NCBI GenBank assembly: GCA_963704005.1
Contig: CAVPGJ010000004.1
Span: forward strand, 372,001 to 436,000
Direction: 5' to 3'
Length of the DNA: 64,000 bases
Source: AC-32 sp963704005
GTDB taxonomy: Bacteria > Actinomycetota > Thermoleophilia > Gaiellales > Gaiellaceae
A program made the translations under genes and the position numbers. Every line of letters begins with the position of its first letter. Position 1 is the first letter of the stretch. This document shows, one piece after another, positions 8,305 to 16,900 of this stretch. The notes beneath the pieces are model-generated. The model searched no databases and was not told where the DNA came from. It saw nothing but the letters and a program-made list of their open reading frames with translations.

Positions 8305-9051
8305 GTGAGCATCACCTGGGTCGGGCATAGCACCGTTCTCGTAGAAGCCGACGGCGTCCGCCTCCTCACCGATCCGTTGCTGCGCCGGCGGGTGGGGCAT
8401 CTGCGGCGCGTCGCCGGACCCGCTCCGCCGATCGGCCCGGTGGACGCGGTTCTCCTCTCGCACGTCCATCACGACCACCTCGACGTGCCCTCGCTTCGGC
8501 GTGTCCGGTCGGACCGGCTCGTCGTGCCGCGCGGCGCCCGGCCGCTGCTCGAGCGACGGGGCTTCGAGGGCGTCGTCGAGCTCGGCGAAGGCGAGGCGGT
8601 CTCGATCGGCCCGCTCACGGTGCGCGGCACGCACGCCGACCACCTGGCCCGGCGGCTTCCGCTCGGCGCGGAGATCCCGGCGCTCGGCTACCTGATCCAG
8701 GGATCGCAACGGGTCTACTTCGCCGGCGACACGGATCTGTTCGAAGGCATGCTCGAGCTCGCGCCCGACCTCGACGCCGCGCTGCTCCCGGTCGACGGCT
8801 GGGGCCCTCGCCTCGGGCCGGGGCACCTCGACCCGCAGCGCGCCGCCGAGGCCTTGCGGCTCCTCGCCCCACGGGTCGCGGTCCCGATCCACTGGGGGAC
8901 CTACCGGCGGCTCGGGCTGAGCCGAGATCCCGCGACCCTGAGGGAGCCGGCGGCCGGCTTCGAGCGCTTCGCAGCCGAGCTGGCGCCCGAGGTCGAGGTG
9001 CGGATTCTTGCCCCGGGAGAGCGGCTCGATCTAGGGTCGTCCGAGCATTGA
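8305..9051 (+). CDS. MBL-fold metal-dependent hydrolase (UlaG/YtnP-like)
   Basis: 248 residues. It begins W-V-G-H-S-T-V-L-V-E, as in L-ascorbate-6-P lactonase (UlaG)-type hydrolases, and carries the metal motif H-V-H-H-D-H-L-D (about residues 53-60), a later H-A-D-H, F-A-G-D-T-D (about 139) and the terminal P-I-H-W-G-T-Y. These provide the two-metal site of the metallo-beta-lactamase fold. The substrate is unknown. GTG start; the stop overlaps the next gene's TTG (ATTGAG). Confidence 0.85.
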   Translation: MSITWVGHSTVLVEADGVRLLTDPLLRRRVGHLRRVAGPAPPIGPVDAVLLSHVHHDHLDVPSLRRVRSDRLVVPRGARPLLERRGFEGVVELGEGEAVSIGPLTVRGTHADHLARRLPLGAEIPALGYLIQGSQRVYFAGDTDLFEGMLELAPDLDAALLPVDGWGPRLGPGHLDPQRAAEALRLLAPRVAVPIHWGTYRRLGLSRDPATLREPAAGFERFAAELAPEVEVRILAPGERLDLGSSEH

Positions 9052-10100
9052 GCATCGTGCACAAGCGGTGGTTCAAGCCCGTCGTGCTCGGCGCGGTGAG
9101 CGTCGGGATCGTCGTCGCGACCTTCGTCTTCCTGCTGCCGGCGGTCGCCGACTACGGCCAGGTCTGGGGCGCTGTCAAGCAGCTCACCTGGCCGGAGATC
9201 GGCGCGCTGCTCCTCGCGACCGCGATCAACCTCGTGACGTTCGCGCCGCCCTGGATGGTCGCGCTTCCGGGCCTCTCGTTCATGCAGGCGCTGACGGTGA
9301 CGCAGGCCTCGACGGCGCTCTCGATCGTCGTGCCCGGCGGGATCGCCGCGGGCGTGGCCGGCTCGTTCGGAGTCCTGCGCGGGTGGCGCTTCCCGACCCG
9401 GGACATCACGCGTGCGATCACGCTGACCAGCCTCTGGAATCAGTTCCTCAACCTGTCCTTCCCGATCGTCGCCGTCTTCCTGCTGGCGCTTTCGGGCGAG
9501 AGCACCGCGGCGCTCGCGACGGTCGCGTTCGTCGGCGTCGCGATCCTCGGGGTCGTGATCGTTGGATTCGTCCTGATCCTGGTCAGCAGAAGCCTTGCGG
9601 AGGACATCGGCGACGTCGCGGCGCGCTTCTCGAACTGGGCGCTCCGCAAGGTCCGGCGCGGGCCCGTCTCCTGGGGCGGAAAAAACTTCGAGCGCTTCCG
9701 CGCGGAGGCCGGAACCTTCCTCGAGCGGCGGTGGCCCATGCTCACCGGCGCGGCCCTGCTGGGGAACCTGACCGTCTTTCTCGTCCTCGTGGTGTCGCTC
9801 CGCACGCTTGGCGTGTCCTCCTCGCAGGTGACGCTCGTCGAGGCCTTCGCCTCCTGGGCGCTGATCCGAATCCTCGGAGCGATCCCGATCACCCCGGGCG
9901 GAATCGGGGTGATCGAGCTGGGGCTGACCGGCGCGCTGATCGGGTTCGGCGGGGACAAGGCGAGCGTGGTCGCGGCCGTGCTCGTCTACCGCTTCCTGAC
10001 GACGGTTCCGACGCTCCTGCTCGGCCTGGCAGCGGCGTTCACCTGGCGGCGGCAGCGCCGGCGGGCCGAGACCCGTCCCACGGGCGCGACCGCACCCTGA
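9048..10100 (+). CDS. YbhN/UPF0104 flippase-like integral membrane protein
   Basis: 350 residues with about eight hydrophobic helices, and the family hallmark V-P-G-G-I-A-A-G-V-A-G-S-F-G-V-L-R (about residues 99-115) and a second P-G-G-I-G-V-I-E-L-G-L-T-G (about 283). This is the lysylphosphatidylglycerol synthase transmembrane region family (YbhN, AglD relatives), usually linked to lipid or lipid-linked sugar flipping. No aminoacyl-transferase domain is fused. TTG start overlapping the preceding TGA; an alternative GTG lies three codons downstream. Confidence 0.82.
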   Translation: MSIVHKRWFKPVVLGAVSVGIVVATFVFLLPAVADYGQVWGAVKQLTWPEIGALLLATAINLVTFAPPWMVALPGLSFMQALTVTQASTALSIVVPGGIAAGVAGSFGVLRGWRFPTRDITRAITLTSLWNQFLNLSFPIVAVFLLALSGESTAALATVAFVGVAILGVVIVGFVLILVSRSLAEDIGDVAARFSNWALRKVRRGPVSWGGKNFERFRAEAGTFLERRWPMLTGAALLGNLTVFLVLVVSLRTLGVSSSQVTLVEAFASWALIRILGAIPITPGGIGVIELGLTGALIGFGGDKASVVAAVLVYRFLTTVPTLLLGLAAAFTWRRQRRRAETRPTGATAP

Positions 10101-10197
10101 CCGCCCTTTCACCCGGTCAGGACGATGCTCCGGGACGGCAGGGCCCCGACAGTGGAGGCAGAGACTCGGCATTCGGAAGCAGGAAGGAGGCGCGCGA

Positions 10198-10410
10198 ATG
10201 GAAGACGATGGGAGCCTTGGCGGGATGTTCTGGCTGAAGGTGGCCGGAATCGTGGTCGCATGCGGCGTCGGAGCGACGCTCTTGTTCGTGTTCTTCGGAG
10301 CGGCCTGGGCGAGGTGGGGAGGGCTCGGCGCGATCATCGCCTTCGGCGCCGTGCTTCTCTTCTTCGCCTGGATCTACGACCGCAGGCAGACCAAGGCCTA
10401 CGACGCCTGA
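10198..10410 (+). CDS. Small two-helix membrane protein
   Basis: 70 residues: a short acidic N-terminus (M-E-D-D-G), two hydrophobic helices (about 10-34 and 40-60) and a polar Y-D-R-R-Q-T-K-A-Y tail. A clear Shine-Dalgarno (GGAAGGAGG) precedes the ATG. Unknown function; seven bases before the PRC-barrel gene, so probably co-transcribed. Confidence 0.6.
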   Translation: MEDDGSLGGMFWLKVAGIVVACGVGATLLFVFFGAAWARWGGLGAIIAFGAVLLFFAWIYDRRQTKAYDA

Positions 10411-10416
10411 CGGCTG

Positions 10417-11055
10417 ATGAGGCTCGAGCTCGGTAAGCGCGCGCGTTGCTCGGACGGCGCCGTTCGTGAGCTGGCCGACCTCGTCCTCGACGCGGGCAGC
10501 CGCCGGGTGACCCATCTCGTCGTGCAACCCGCGGACAATCCAGGCGATGCCCGGCTCGTGCCCCTCGAGCTTGCCGCGGCGGGCGCCGACGAGCACGAGA
10601 TCTCGCTGCGCTGCACCGAAAAGCAGCTGGAGGAGATGTCGCTCGTGCACGAGTCCGCCTACGTCGGCACGGGCGAGCAGGTCGAGGAGGAGGAGGACGG
10701 GTGGGAGGTCGGCGTCCGGGACATGCAGGTGATTCCCGATTACCTGCCCACAGCCATGCCGGGGGATCTCGCTCCGGAGGTGGTCGTCACCTACGACCGC
10801 GTGCCGAAAGGGGAGATCGAGCTCCGGCACGCGAGCGACATCTACTCCTCCGATCGCCAGCATCTCGGCAGCGTCGACGGCGTCGTCGTCGACGCAGACG
10901 GCCGGATCAGCCAGCTCCTGCTCAGCCGCGGCCACCTGTGGTGGCGGCGCGGGATCTCGATCCCGGCCGAGGCGGTCGCCGAGCTCACGAACGACATGGT
11001 GACGCTCGGAGTGAGCAAGTCCGAGCTGGGAACCTTCCCCTCAGAGCGTCGCTAG
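10417..11055 (+). CDS. PRC-barrel domain protein
   Basis: 212 residues, soluble. The N-terminal half (M-R-L-E-L-G-K-R-A-R-C ... L-A-D-L-V-L-D) and the C-terminal half (I-Y-S-S-D-R-Q-H-L-G-S-V-D-G-V-V-V-D ... I-S-I-P-A-E-A-V) each resemble a PRC-barrel, joined by an acidic linker (E-E-E-E-D). PRC-barrels serve in photosynthetic reaction centres, RimM and many actinobacterial stress proteins; none of those functions can be assigned. Its TAG shares the tetranucleotide CTAG with the stop of the convergent RDD gene. Confidence 0.7.
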   Translation: MRLELGKRARCSDGAVRELADLVLDAGSRRVTHLVVQPADNPGDARLVPLELAAAGADEHEISLRCTEKQLEEMSLVHESAYVGTGEQVEEEEDGWEVGVRDMQVIPDYLPTAMPGDLAPEVVVTYDRVPKGEIELRHASDIYSSDRQHLGSVDGVVVDADGRISQLLLSRGHLWWRRGISIPAEAVAELTNDMVTLGVSKSELGTFPSERR

Positions 11056-11862
11056 CCCGACGCGTCGTCGAGCACGACGGTCCCGCTGAGGAAGTCCTGT
11101 AGGGCCCGCCGCCGGTCGTCGACGAGCACCGGCAGGAACCCGGCGAACAGGGGAATGATCGCCAGGATCAGGCCGACGAACCGGACGAGCGAGCGGAGCA
11201 CGGACGGCGGCTCTCCCGACGGCGCGACGACCCGGACGCGCAGCGCGCGCATCCCGGGCGTCTGGCCGGTCGTGCTCCAGAAGACGACGAAGTAGGAGGC
11301 CATCGCGAGGAGCCAGCCGGCCCCCGCCAGCGACCCGTCGAGCCAGTTCCCGCCTAGCTGGCCCGCCAGCCCCAGCACGAGGGCGATCGACGCGGCCGCC
11401 ACGAGGTAGCCGAGCTGCGCGAGCGCCGCGTCGAGAACGAGTCCTGCACCCCTCGTGGCGAGGCCGCCGAACCCGGCCGCCTCGCCGGCGGGCTTCAGGC
11501 GAAGCAGCCGCCGCGCCCGTGCCGCCAGGGCCTGGTCGAGCGCCCGCGCGCGACGGCGGACGGCACCGGCGACCTCGTCGCCGAAGCCCGTCGCCTGGCT
11601 CGACAGGGCGGTGCGGACCTCGGGGAGCGAGAGCACCTCTGCGAGCGCGCGCCTGAACGCGGGGCTGTCCAACGAGACGGTGGGTGAGCTCTTCGATCGC
11701 CGGGCTCGACTGTGCTCCCTCTCCCTCGACCATGCCGGCGGCGACCCGCTCGATCACGTGGTGCTCGGCGAGCGAACGCCCGAGCGCCTCGGGGAGCGGC
11801 CCTGCCAGGAGCGCGTCGAGCGCCCGCTCGGCCGGTCCCAGTGCCAGGCGATCGAGCCTCAC
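11052..11862 (-). CDS. RDD family membrane protein (frame break near 11673)
   Basis: The C-terminal 200 residues encode an RDD domain: three hydrophobic segments with T-T-G-Q-T-P-G-M-R-A-L-R-V-R-V between helices and D-D-R-R-R-A-L-Q-D at the end. The normal N-terminus (R-L-D-R-L-A-L-G-P-A-E-R, then A-I-E-E-L-T-H-R-L) is in another frame and starts at GTG 11862, which overlaps the stop of the upstream phosphatase gene (GTGA). Deleting one base in the CG at 11673-11674 joins the two parts. RDD proteins are thought to transport small ions or compatible solutes; the role here is unknown. Confidence 0.72.
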
Positions 11863-12383
11863 GAGCCGTCGTCCAACGCCCGCAGGACCTTGGGCGGCAC
11901 GGCCCAGAGCAGGGACCCCGCGCCGGGCGCGACCTCCCCGTCCACCCCGACGACTGCGACAGCGCCCTTCTTCAGCCTGAGCCGCAGGACGTGCTCGCCG
12001 CCGGCGCAGAGGAGCGAGGCGAGCGTGGAGAGGTACGGCTCGTGACCGACGAGCGCGATCGATCGCTCCTTCTGCGCGCGCAGGACGTCGAGCGCGCCCG
12101 AGGCCGGCCGGTTTGCCTCGAGAGGAGGACAGTCGCGCGGCGCCGGCCAGCCGGTGGCCTCGTGCAGCAGCTCGGCGGTGCTCCACGCGCGCGCATACCC
12201 GCTCGAGAGCACCAGCTCGACCTCCGGTACGAGCCGGTGCAGCCCTCGCGCCGCTTCACGGAACTTGCGGATCCCGTCCTCGGTCAGCGGGCGGACCGAG
12301 TCGTCCGGCCACCGGGTTGCGTCGGCATGGCCCGCAAAGGCGTGGCGGACGAGGTAGATCGTGAGGGCTCCGGTGCTGGCCAC
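11859..12383 (-). CDS. SixA-like histidine phosphatase
   Basis: 174 residues from GTG 12383 (a GAGGAGG lies just upstream); the frame also allows ATG 12425. The branch-2-like RHG motif appears as Y-L-V-R-H-A-F-A-G, and the second histidine as A-L-V-G-H-E-P-Y-L. SixA removes phosphate from phosphohistidine, for example on phosphotransferase or histidine-kinase domains; small actinobacterial relatives are mostly uncharacterised. It is the first gene of a unit with the RDD gene and diverges from the Nudix gene. Confidence 0.8.
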   Translation of the reverse strand: MASTGALTIYLVRHAFAGHADATRWPDDSVRPLTEDGIRKFREAARGLHRLVPEVELVLSSGYARAWSTAELLHEATGWPAPRDCPPLEANRPASGALDVLRAQKERSIALVGHEPYLSTLASLLCAGGEHVLRLRLKKGAVAVVGVDGEVAPGAGSLLWAVPPKVLRALDDGS

Positions 12384-12421
12384 TTCCTCCTCGACGGTCT
12401 CAGGCTCCGATGCGGCGGGCA

Positions 12422-12438
12422 TCATCCAGGTCGGATGA
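12422..12438. promoter_or_regulatory. Palindrome TCATCCa-N3-CGGATGA overlapping the Nudix start
   Basis: TCATCCA-ggt-CGGATGA differs from the perfect copies by one base. It overlaps the ATG of the Nudix gene (12435) and lies 39 bases before the phosphatase start, so a bound protein could affect both divergent genes. Its presence at a fourth gene-start region strengthens the case for a regulon. Confidence 0.4.
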
Positions 12439-12845
12439 GCAGCGTAGTCCGAGCGGCAGGAGGCGTGATCACGAGAGCGGGCGCCGAGGGCGAGCCCGAG
12501 CTCCTCGTCGTCCACCGGCCGAGGTACGACGACTGGACGCTGCCCAAGGGGAAGGCGGAACCGGGCGAGTCCGACGAGGAGTGCGCGCTTCGCGAGGTGG
12601 AGGAGGAGACCGGCCTCGTCTGCGAGCTGGGCCCCGAGGTGGCGGTCAGCGAGTACGAGGACGCGGCCGGCCGCCCGAAGCGGGTGCGGTACTTTCAGAT
12701 GACGCCGAAGGCGGGCGCCGAAGCGGCTCCGCAGAACGAGATCGACGACCTTCGCTGGCTGAAACGGCGGCGCGCCCTCGACACTCTGAGCTACGGCCGG
12801 GACCGGGCGATCGTCGAGAGCCTCGCGGCCCTCGCGGCGCCCTAG
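12435..12845 (+). CDS. Nudix hydrolase (MutT-like)
   Basis: 136 residues. A complete Nudix box runs from G-K-A-E-P-G-E through R-E-V-E-E-E-T-G-L, preceded by the typical D-D-W-T-L-P-K-G. Such enzymes hydrolyse nucleoside diphosphates linked to X (oxidised dNTPs, Ap4A, ADP-ribose). The partnership with a divergent SixA-like phosphatase resembles actinobacterial MutT1 proteins, where Nudix and histidine-phosphatase domains are fused; here they are two genes. Its TAG shares CTAG with the stop of the convergent CYTH gene. Confidence 0.85.
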   Translation: MSSVVRAAGGVITRAGAEGEPELLVVHRPRYDDWTLPKGKAEPGESDEECALREVEEETGLVCELGPEVAVSEYEDAAGRPKRVRYFQMTPKAGAEAAPQNEIDDLRWLKRRRALDTLSYGRDRAIVESLAALAAP

Positions 12846-13672
12846 GCGTCAGGCGTCGGGGCCTTCGCCTTCGCGGGCGCCCGCTTCTTCCGCGCGGCCC
12901 CCTCCCCGGCGAGGCTCGAGAAGAACTCGAGCGCGGTGCGCGTCTTGGTCTGCTGCTCGCTGCCGAGGTCGATGCCGCGCGAAGCGAGGTACGCCCGTGT
13001 CTGGGCGGCGATGTCGAACGCCTCCGACGGCTCGCACTTGGTGGACAGCTCCAGGATCCGCGAGCCGTCGGGGTAGAGCCACAGCTCCGTGACCAGCCGC
13101 CGGTCGTAGCCCTCCGGGGAGTTCTTCAGCTTGAGGACGAACAGCGGCCCGAGGATCGTCAGGTCGTCGAGCCCGATCCCGTCCGGCGCGTGCTCCGCGT
13201 AGAGCTCCTGCTGCTCCTTCGAGAACAGCTTCCGCACGGCTCGTTCCCCGAGCGCCACCTTGCGGACGTCTCCCTCCGTGGGGACGCTCTTGAGCGACCC
13301 CGAGCAGACGTACCCCTCGGGCGAGGCGTCGAGCTCGACGCCGAAGTTCGGTGAGCGCCGGAGGTCCTTGGGCAGCTCCGAGGGCACGACCGGCCGCAGT
13401 TTGACCACCGAATCGTCGCCCTTCTTCTGCGACCGCCGCGCCCTGACGACGAGCCCCTGCGCGTCGAGCTCCAGGTCGGGCGTGTCGAAGAAGAAGACCT
13501 GTCGGATCTGCGCCTGCAACGGGTCGAGGCCAAGCGCCCGCGCGGTCGTGAAGTGAGCGGGCTCGGGCACGGTCAGCTTCAGCTCGATGCTGTCGACGTC
13601 CTTGATCATCGCGACGAGCTCCGGGAGCTTGTCGCTGCCGAGAATGGGGAGGGCTGGGGCCGCTGGGCTCAT
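12842..13672 (-). CDS. CYTH-domain protein
   Basis: 276 residues from ATG 13672, preceded by AAAGGA at good spacing; a longer frame upstream lacks a ribosome site. The early strand D-S-I-E-L-K-L-T-V-P resembles the CYTH ExExK strand, followed by F-F-F-D-T-P-D-L-E-L, V-V-R-A-R-R, V-V-K-L-R-P and L-V-T-E-L-W-L-Y. These are successive charged beta strands of the triphosphate tunnel fold (adenylyl cyclase class IV, thiamine triphosphatase, polyphosphatase). A C-terminal Ala/Lys tail is low-complexity. The substrate is unknown; no CHAD domain is adjacent. Confidence 0.7.
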   Translation of the reverse strand: MSPAAPALPILGSDKLPELVAMIKDVDSIELKLTVPEPAHFTTARALGLDPLQAQIRQVFFFDTPDLELDAQGLVVRARRSQKKGDDSVVKLRPVVPSELPKDLRRSPNFGVELDASPEGYVCSGSLKSVPTEGDVRKVALGERAVRKLFSKEQQELYAEHAPDGIGLDDLTILGPLFVLKLKNSPEGYDRRLVTELWLYPDGSRILELSTKCEPSEAFDIAAQTRAYLASRGIDLGSEQQTKTRTALEFFSSLAGEGAARKKRAPAKAKAPTPDA

Positions 13673-13727
13673 GAGTCGTCCTTTCGCGGGGAACGATCGA
13701 ACCATCGACCCGCTTCGAGGCACGAGC

Positions 13728-13746
13728 ATCATCCGATGCGGATGAT
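13728..13746. promoter_or_regulatory. Perfect palindrome ATCATCCG-N3-CGGATGAT
   Basis: The longest copy of the recurrent motif, with 8-base arms around ATG. It lies 56 bases upstream of the CYTH gene and about 18 bases before the predicted -35 box of the divergent HTH/propeller gene, so it could control either or both. Confidence 0.5.
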
Positions 13747-13763
13747 CGGCGGGCAGCTACGTA

Positions 13764-13791
13764 TTGAATTCCCTACCAGAACCTGTTAGAA
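13764..13791 (+). promoter_or_regulatory. Predicted promoter of the HTH/propeller gene
   Basis: TTGAAT (13764-13769), 16 bases, TTAGAA (13786-13791), in an unusually AT-rich patch of a GC-rich background. It would give a leader of about 140 bases before GTG 13936. Confidence 0.35.
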
Positions 13792-13895
13792 GCTGGATTG
13801 AGGCGGGGAGCGAAGCTGCGGTGCGGTCAAAGCTCACAGCCGACCGTGCCCGGGCGGGTGTCCCGGCCTCCATAGTCACCACACGATGAGATTTC

Positions 13896-13913
13896 GGGCC
13901 TGGAGACAGGCCC
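13896..13913 (+). promoter_or_regulatory. 5' leader hairpin GGGCCTG-GAGA-CAGGCCC
   Basis: A perfect 7-bp stem closed by a GAGA (GNRA-type) tetraloop, 22 bases upstream of GTG 13936 and next to its purine-rich ribosome site. It could modulate translation. Role inferred from structure only. Confidence 0.3.
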
Positions 13914-13935
13914 AGGGACCGGGAGGGGCGCGGCA

Positions 13936-16900
13936 GTGGGAGAACGGCGTAAGCTCGACAAGGGCTGGTTGAACGTCCGCGAGGCGGCCCGCGTTCTCGG
14001 CGTGCACGAGAACACGGTCCGCAACTGGGAGGCCCGGGGCCTCCTGCGTGCTGTCCGCCTTCCCGGCAGTGGCTACCGGCGCTTTGCGGTCGAGGAGGTC
14101 GAGCGGCTGCGCGCCGAGATGGACGGACAGGAGCGTGAGGGTCGAAGCTGGCTCGACCGGCATGTTCGCGGCATTTCTTCACGAGCCGGGGAGGGACGGA
14201 TGTTCCGTATGCGGATCACGTGGGTGTTGCTGGCCGGCGCGGCGGTGGCCGCCGTGCTGCTGGTTGCCGGCAGCAGGCACGGCGCGGGCAGCAGCCCGTC
14301 GGCTGCGCCAGCGCACTACATGCCGGTGCCCGGCGGGGACGTGGGCGAGCAACTCGACACCATGGACTCGTACTGGAACACGCGGCTCACCTACCCGACC
14401 GGGAACTACAACCCCGCCTGGCTGCGGCATGCGGCTGCGCAGGCCAAGGCCATCCCGAGCGGGATTCCCGCCGGGCGCCAGGTGACCGGGCGCGCTTCCG
14501 CGCACGGGACGAGCAGCCTCTCGCCGAGCGGCTTCGTCGCGCTCGGCCCCGCGCCCGAGCGCATGACGGGTTGCGGCAACTGTTTCGACTACACGCAGAC
14601 CGAGGGCCGGATCAACGCGATGGTTGCCGACCCGACCACGACGACGCCCGGCGCGATCACCGCCTACGCAGCGACCGTCGGCGGCGGCGTCTGGAAAACG
14701 ACGAACTGCTGCAGCGCGTCGACGACGTGGGCCGTCACGACCGACGACCCGCTGATCGCGGCGATCGCCATCGACACGCTCACGATCGACCCGAACGACC
14801 ACAACACGGTCTATGCAGGCACGGGCGACCTCAACTACGGCTCGTTCTCGATGGGCAGCCAGGGCGTCCTCAAGTCGACCGACGGCGGCGCGCATTGGAC
14901 CGTGCTGGGCGCCAGCGTCTTCGGCCCCGGCTACGGGGAGCCCGCCGGCCAGTTCCCGCAGTACGACGCGGTCGGCAAGGTGCGCGTCGACCCGAACAAC
15001 TCGCAGAACGTGGTCGCCGGCACGAAGAAAGGGCTCTTCCTCTCGTATGACGGCGGCACGAACTGGACCGGCCCGTGCGTGACGAACGCGTTCAGCACCC
15101 AGCGGCAGGACATCACCGGCCTCGAGCTGTCGAGCATGGGCGGCGGCGTCACGCGGATCCTCGCGGCCGTCGGCGTCCGCGGCTTTGCCACGACCGTCCA
15201 GTACGACCTCGGCGCCAACGGCGCCAACGGCCTCTACTCGGGGACGATGCCGGCGAGCGGCTGCCCGAGCTTCACGTCGATCGCGGGCAACGCGAACGGC
15301 TTCGTCTTCGGCACGGCCGTCACCGGCAGCCCCTACACCACGGGCGCGAACCTGAACGCCGGCAGCGGCGACCCCTACGTCAGCACGACGAGCGGCGACC
15401 AGCTCGGGCGGATCGATATCGCCGTCGCGCCGAGCAACCCGAACACGATCTACGCGCAGGTGCAGTCGATCGCGCCGAACAACAACAGCGGCTGCGGCAA
15501 CACCAACGGCTGCGAGCTCGGCGTCTTCGCCTCGACCGACGGCGGCGCGACCTGGTCGTTCATGGCCGGCTCGGCCGGCGGCTCGCTCCGCAACTGTGTC
15601 GGGACCAACACGTCGGGCAACCCGGGCGACTACCCGCAGAACTGGTACGACCAGGGGATCGCGGTCGACCCGAACAACCCCGACCGCCTCTTCGTCGACA
15701 CCTACGACGTCTGGCTCGCCACCCGCACCGGGACGGCGTTCACGAACCTGACCTGCGGCTACAACGGCTCGAGCGCCGCGAACCACGTGGTGCACGTCGA
15801 CCAGCACGCGCTCGCGTTCCTGCCCGGCTCGTCCAGCACCCTGTTGGTGGGCAGCGACGGCGGCGCCTTCGGGACGACCAACGCCGACGCCGCCAGCGCC
15901 AGCCCGGTGACGCGGCCGACGTTCTTCAACATGGATCTCGGCCTGAACACGATCGAGTTCTACTCGGGCGACATCAGCGGAAACTTCGCCACCTCGGCGA
16001 GCCCGTCCACGGCCGGCGGCGCGCAGGACAACGCCCCCAGCGTGGGCAGCTTCCCGGGCGGCCCCGGCGGCCCCGTGCAGTGGCAGCTCGTCACCGGCGG
16101 TGACGGCTTCTACGCCCGGATCGACCCGGTCGGCAACGGGACGAACCCGCGCTACTTCGTCGGCAACAACAGCGGCGGCCTCTCGCGCTGCACGTCGACG
16201 ACGTGTCTCACCAGCGGCTCGAGCTACTCGAGCGTCCGCGGCAGCTGGACCGGCGACACGCAGTCGTTCATCTTCCCGTTCGACCTCTTCCACGGTGGGA
16301 TCCCGGGCGGCGACGACTGCGCCGCGGCCGGCACTCCCGGCGGCTGCGGCCACCTGATCGGCGGCACCACCCGCGTCTGGGAGACCATCGCGGGCGGCAA
16401 CGCCACGATGAACTCGGCCAGCTGGTACGTGACCAACAACCCGTCGACCCAGAACATGACCAAGGGGACGCTGGGCAACCGCTCGTTCATCAACCAGGTC
16501 AAGTACTCGCCGAAGTGGTCGCGCGTGGCGATCGTCGGCACCAACGACGCCAACGTCTGGATCGGCTTCAACCTGGGCACGGGCACCGCCGGCCAGGCGA
16601 ACTGGGTCAACGTCACCGGCGGGAACGCGGTGCTGCCGAACCGGCCGGTGCTGGGGATCGCGCTCGACCCCTCCTCGCCGGACGTCGGCACCGAGGTCGG
16701 CTACGCGGCCCTCGGCGGCTTCAACGCGAACACGCCGAGCCAGCCGGGCCACGTCTACCAGGTCTCGTGCAGCTCGAGCTGCACGTCCTTCAGCTGGCTC
16801 GACAAGTCGGGCAACCTGCCCGACATCCCGGTCGACTCGGTGATCGTGAACCCGAACTTCCCGCAGCAGGTCTTCGCGGGAACCGACTTCGGGCTGTACT

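Noticed and set aside
14179..16752. 857-residue open frame antisense to the HTH-propeller gene
   Set aside because: Composition is Arg/Val/Ala/Gly-rich with no motif; it mirrors the Asp/Gly/Thr-rich sense protein. Long antisense frames are expected at this GC content.
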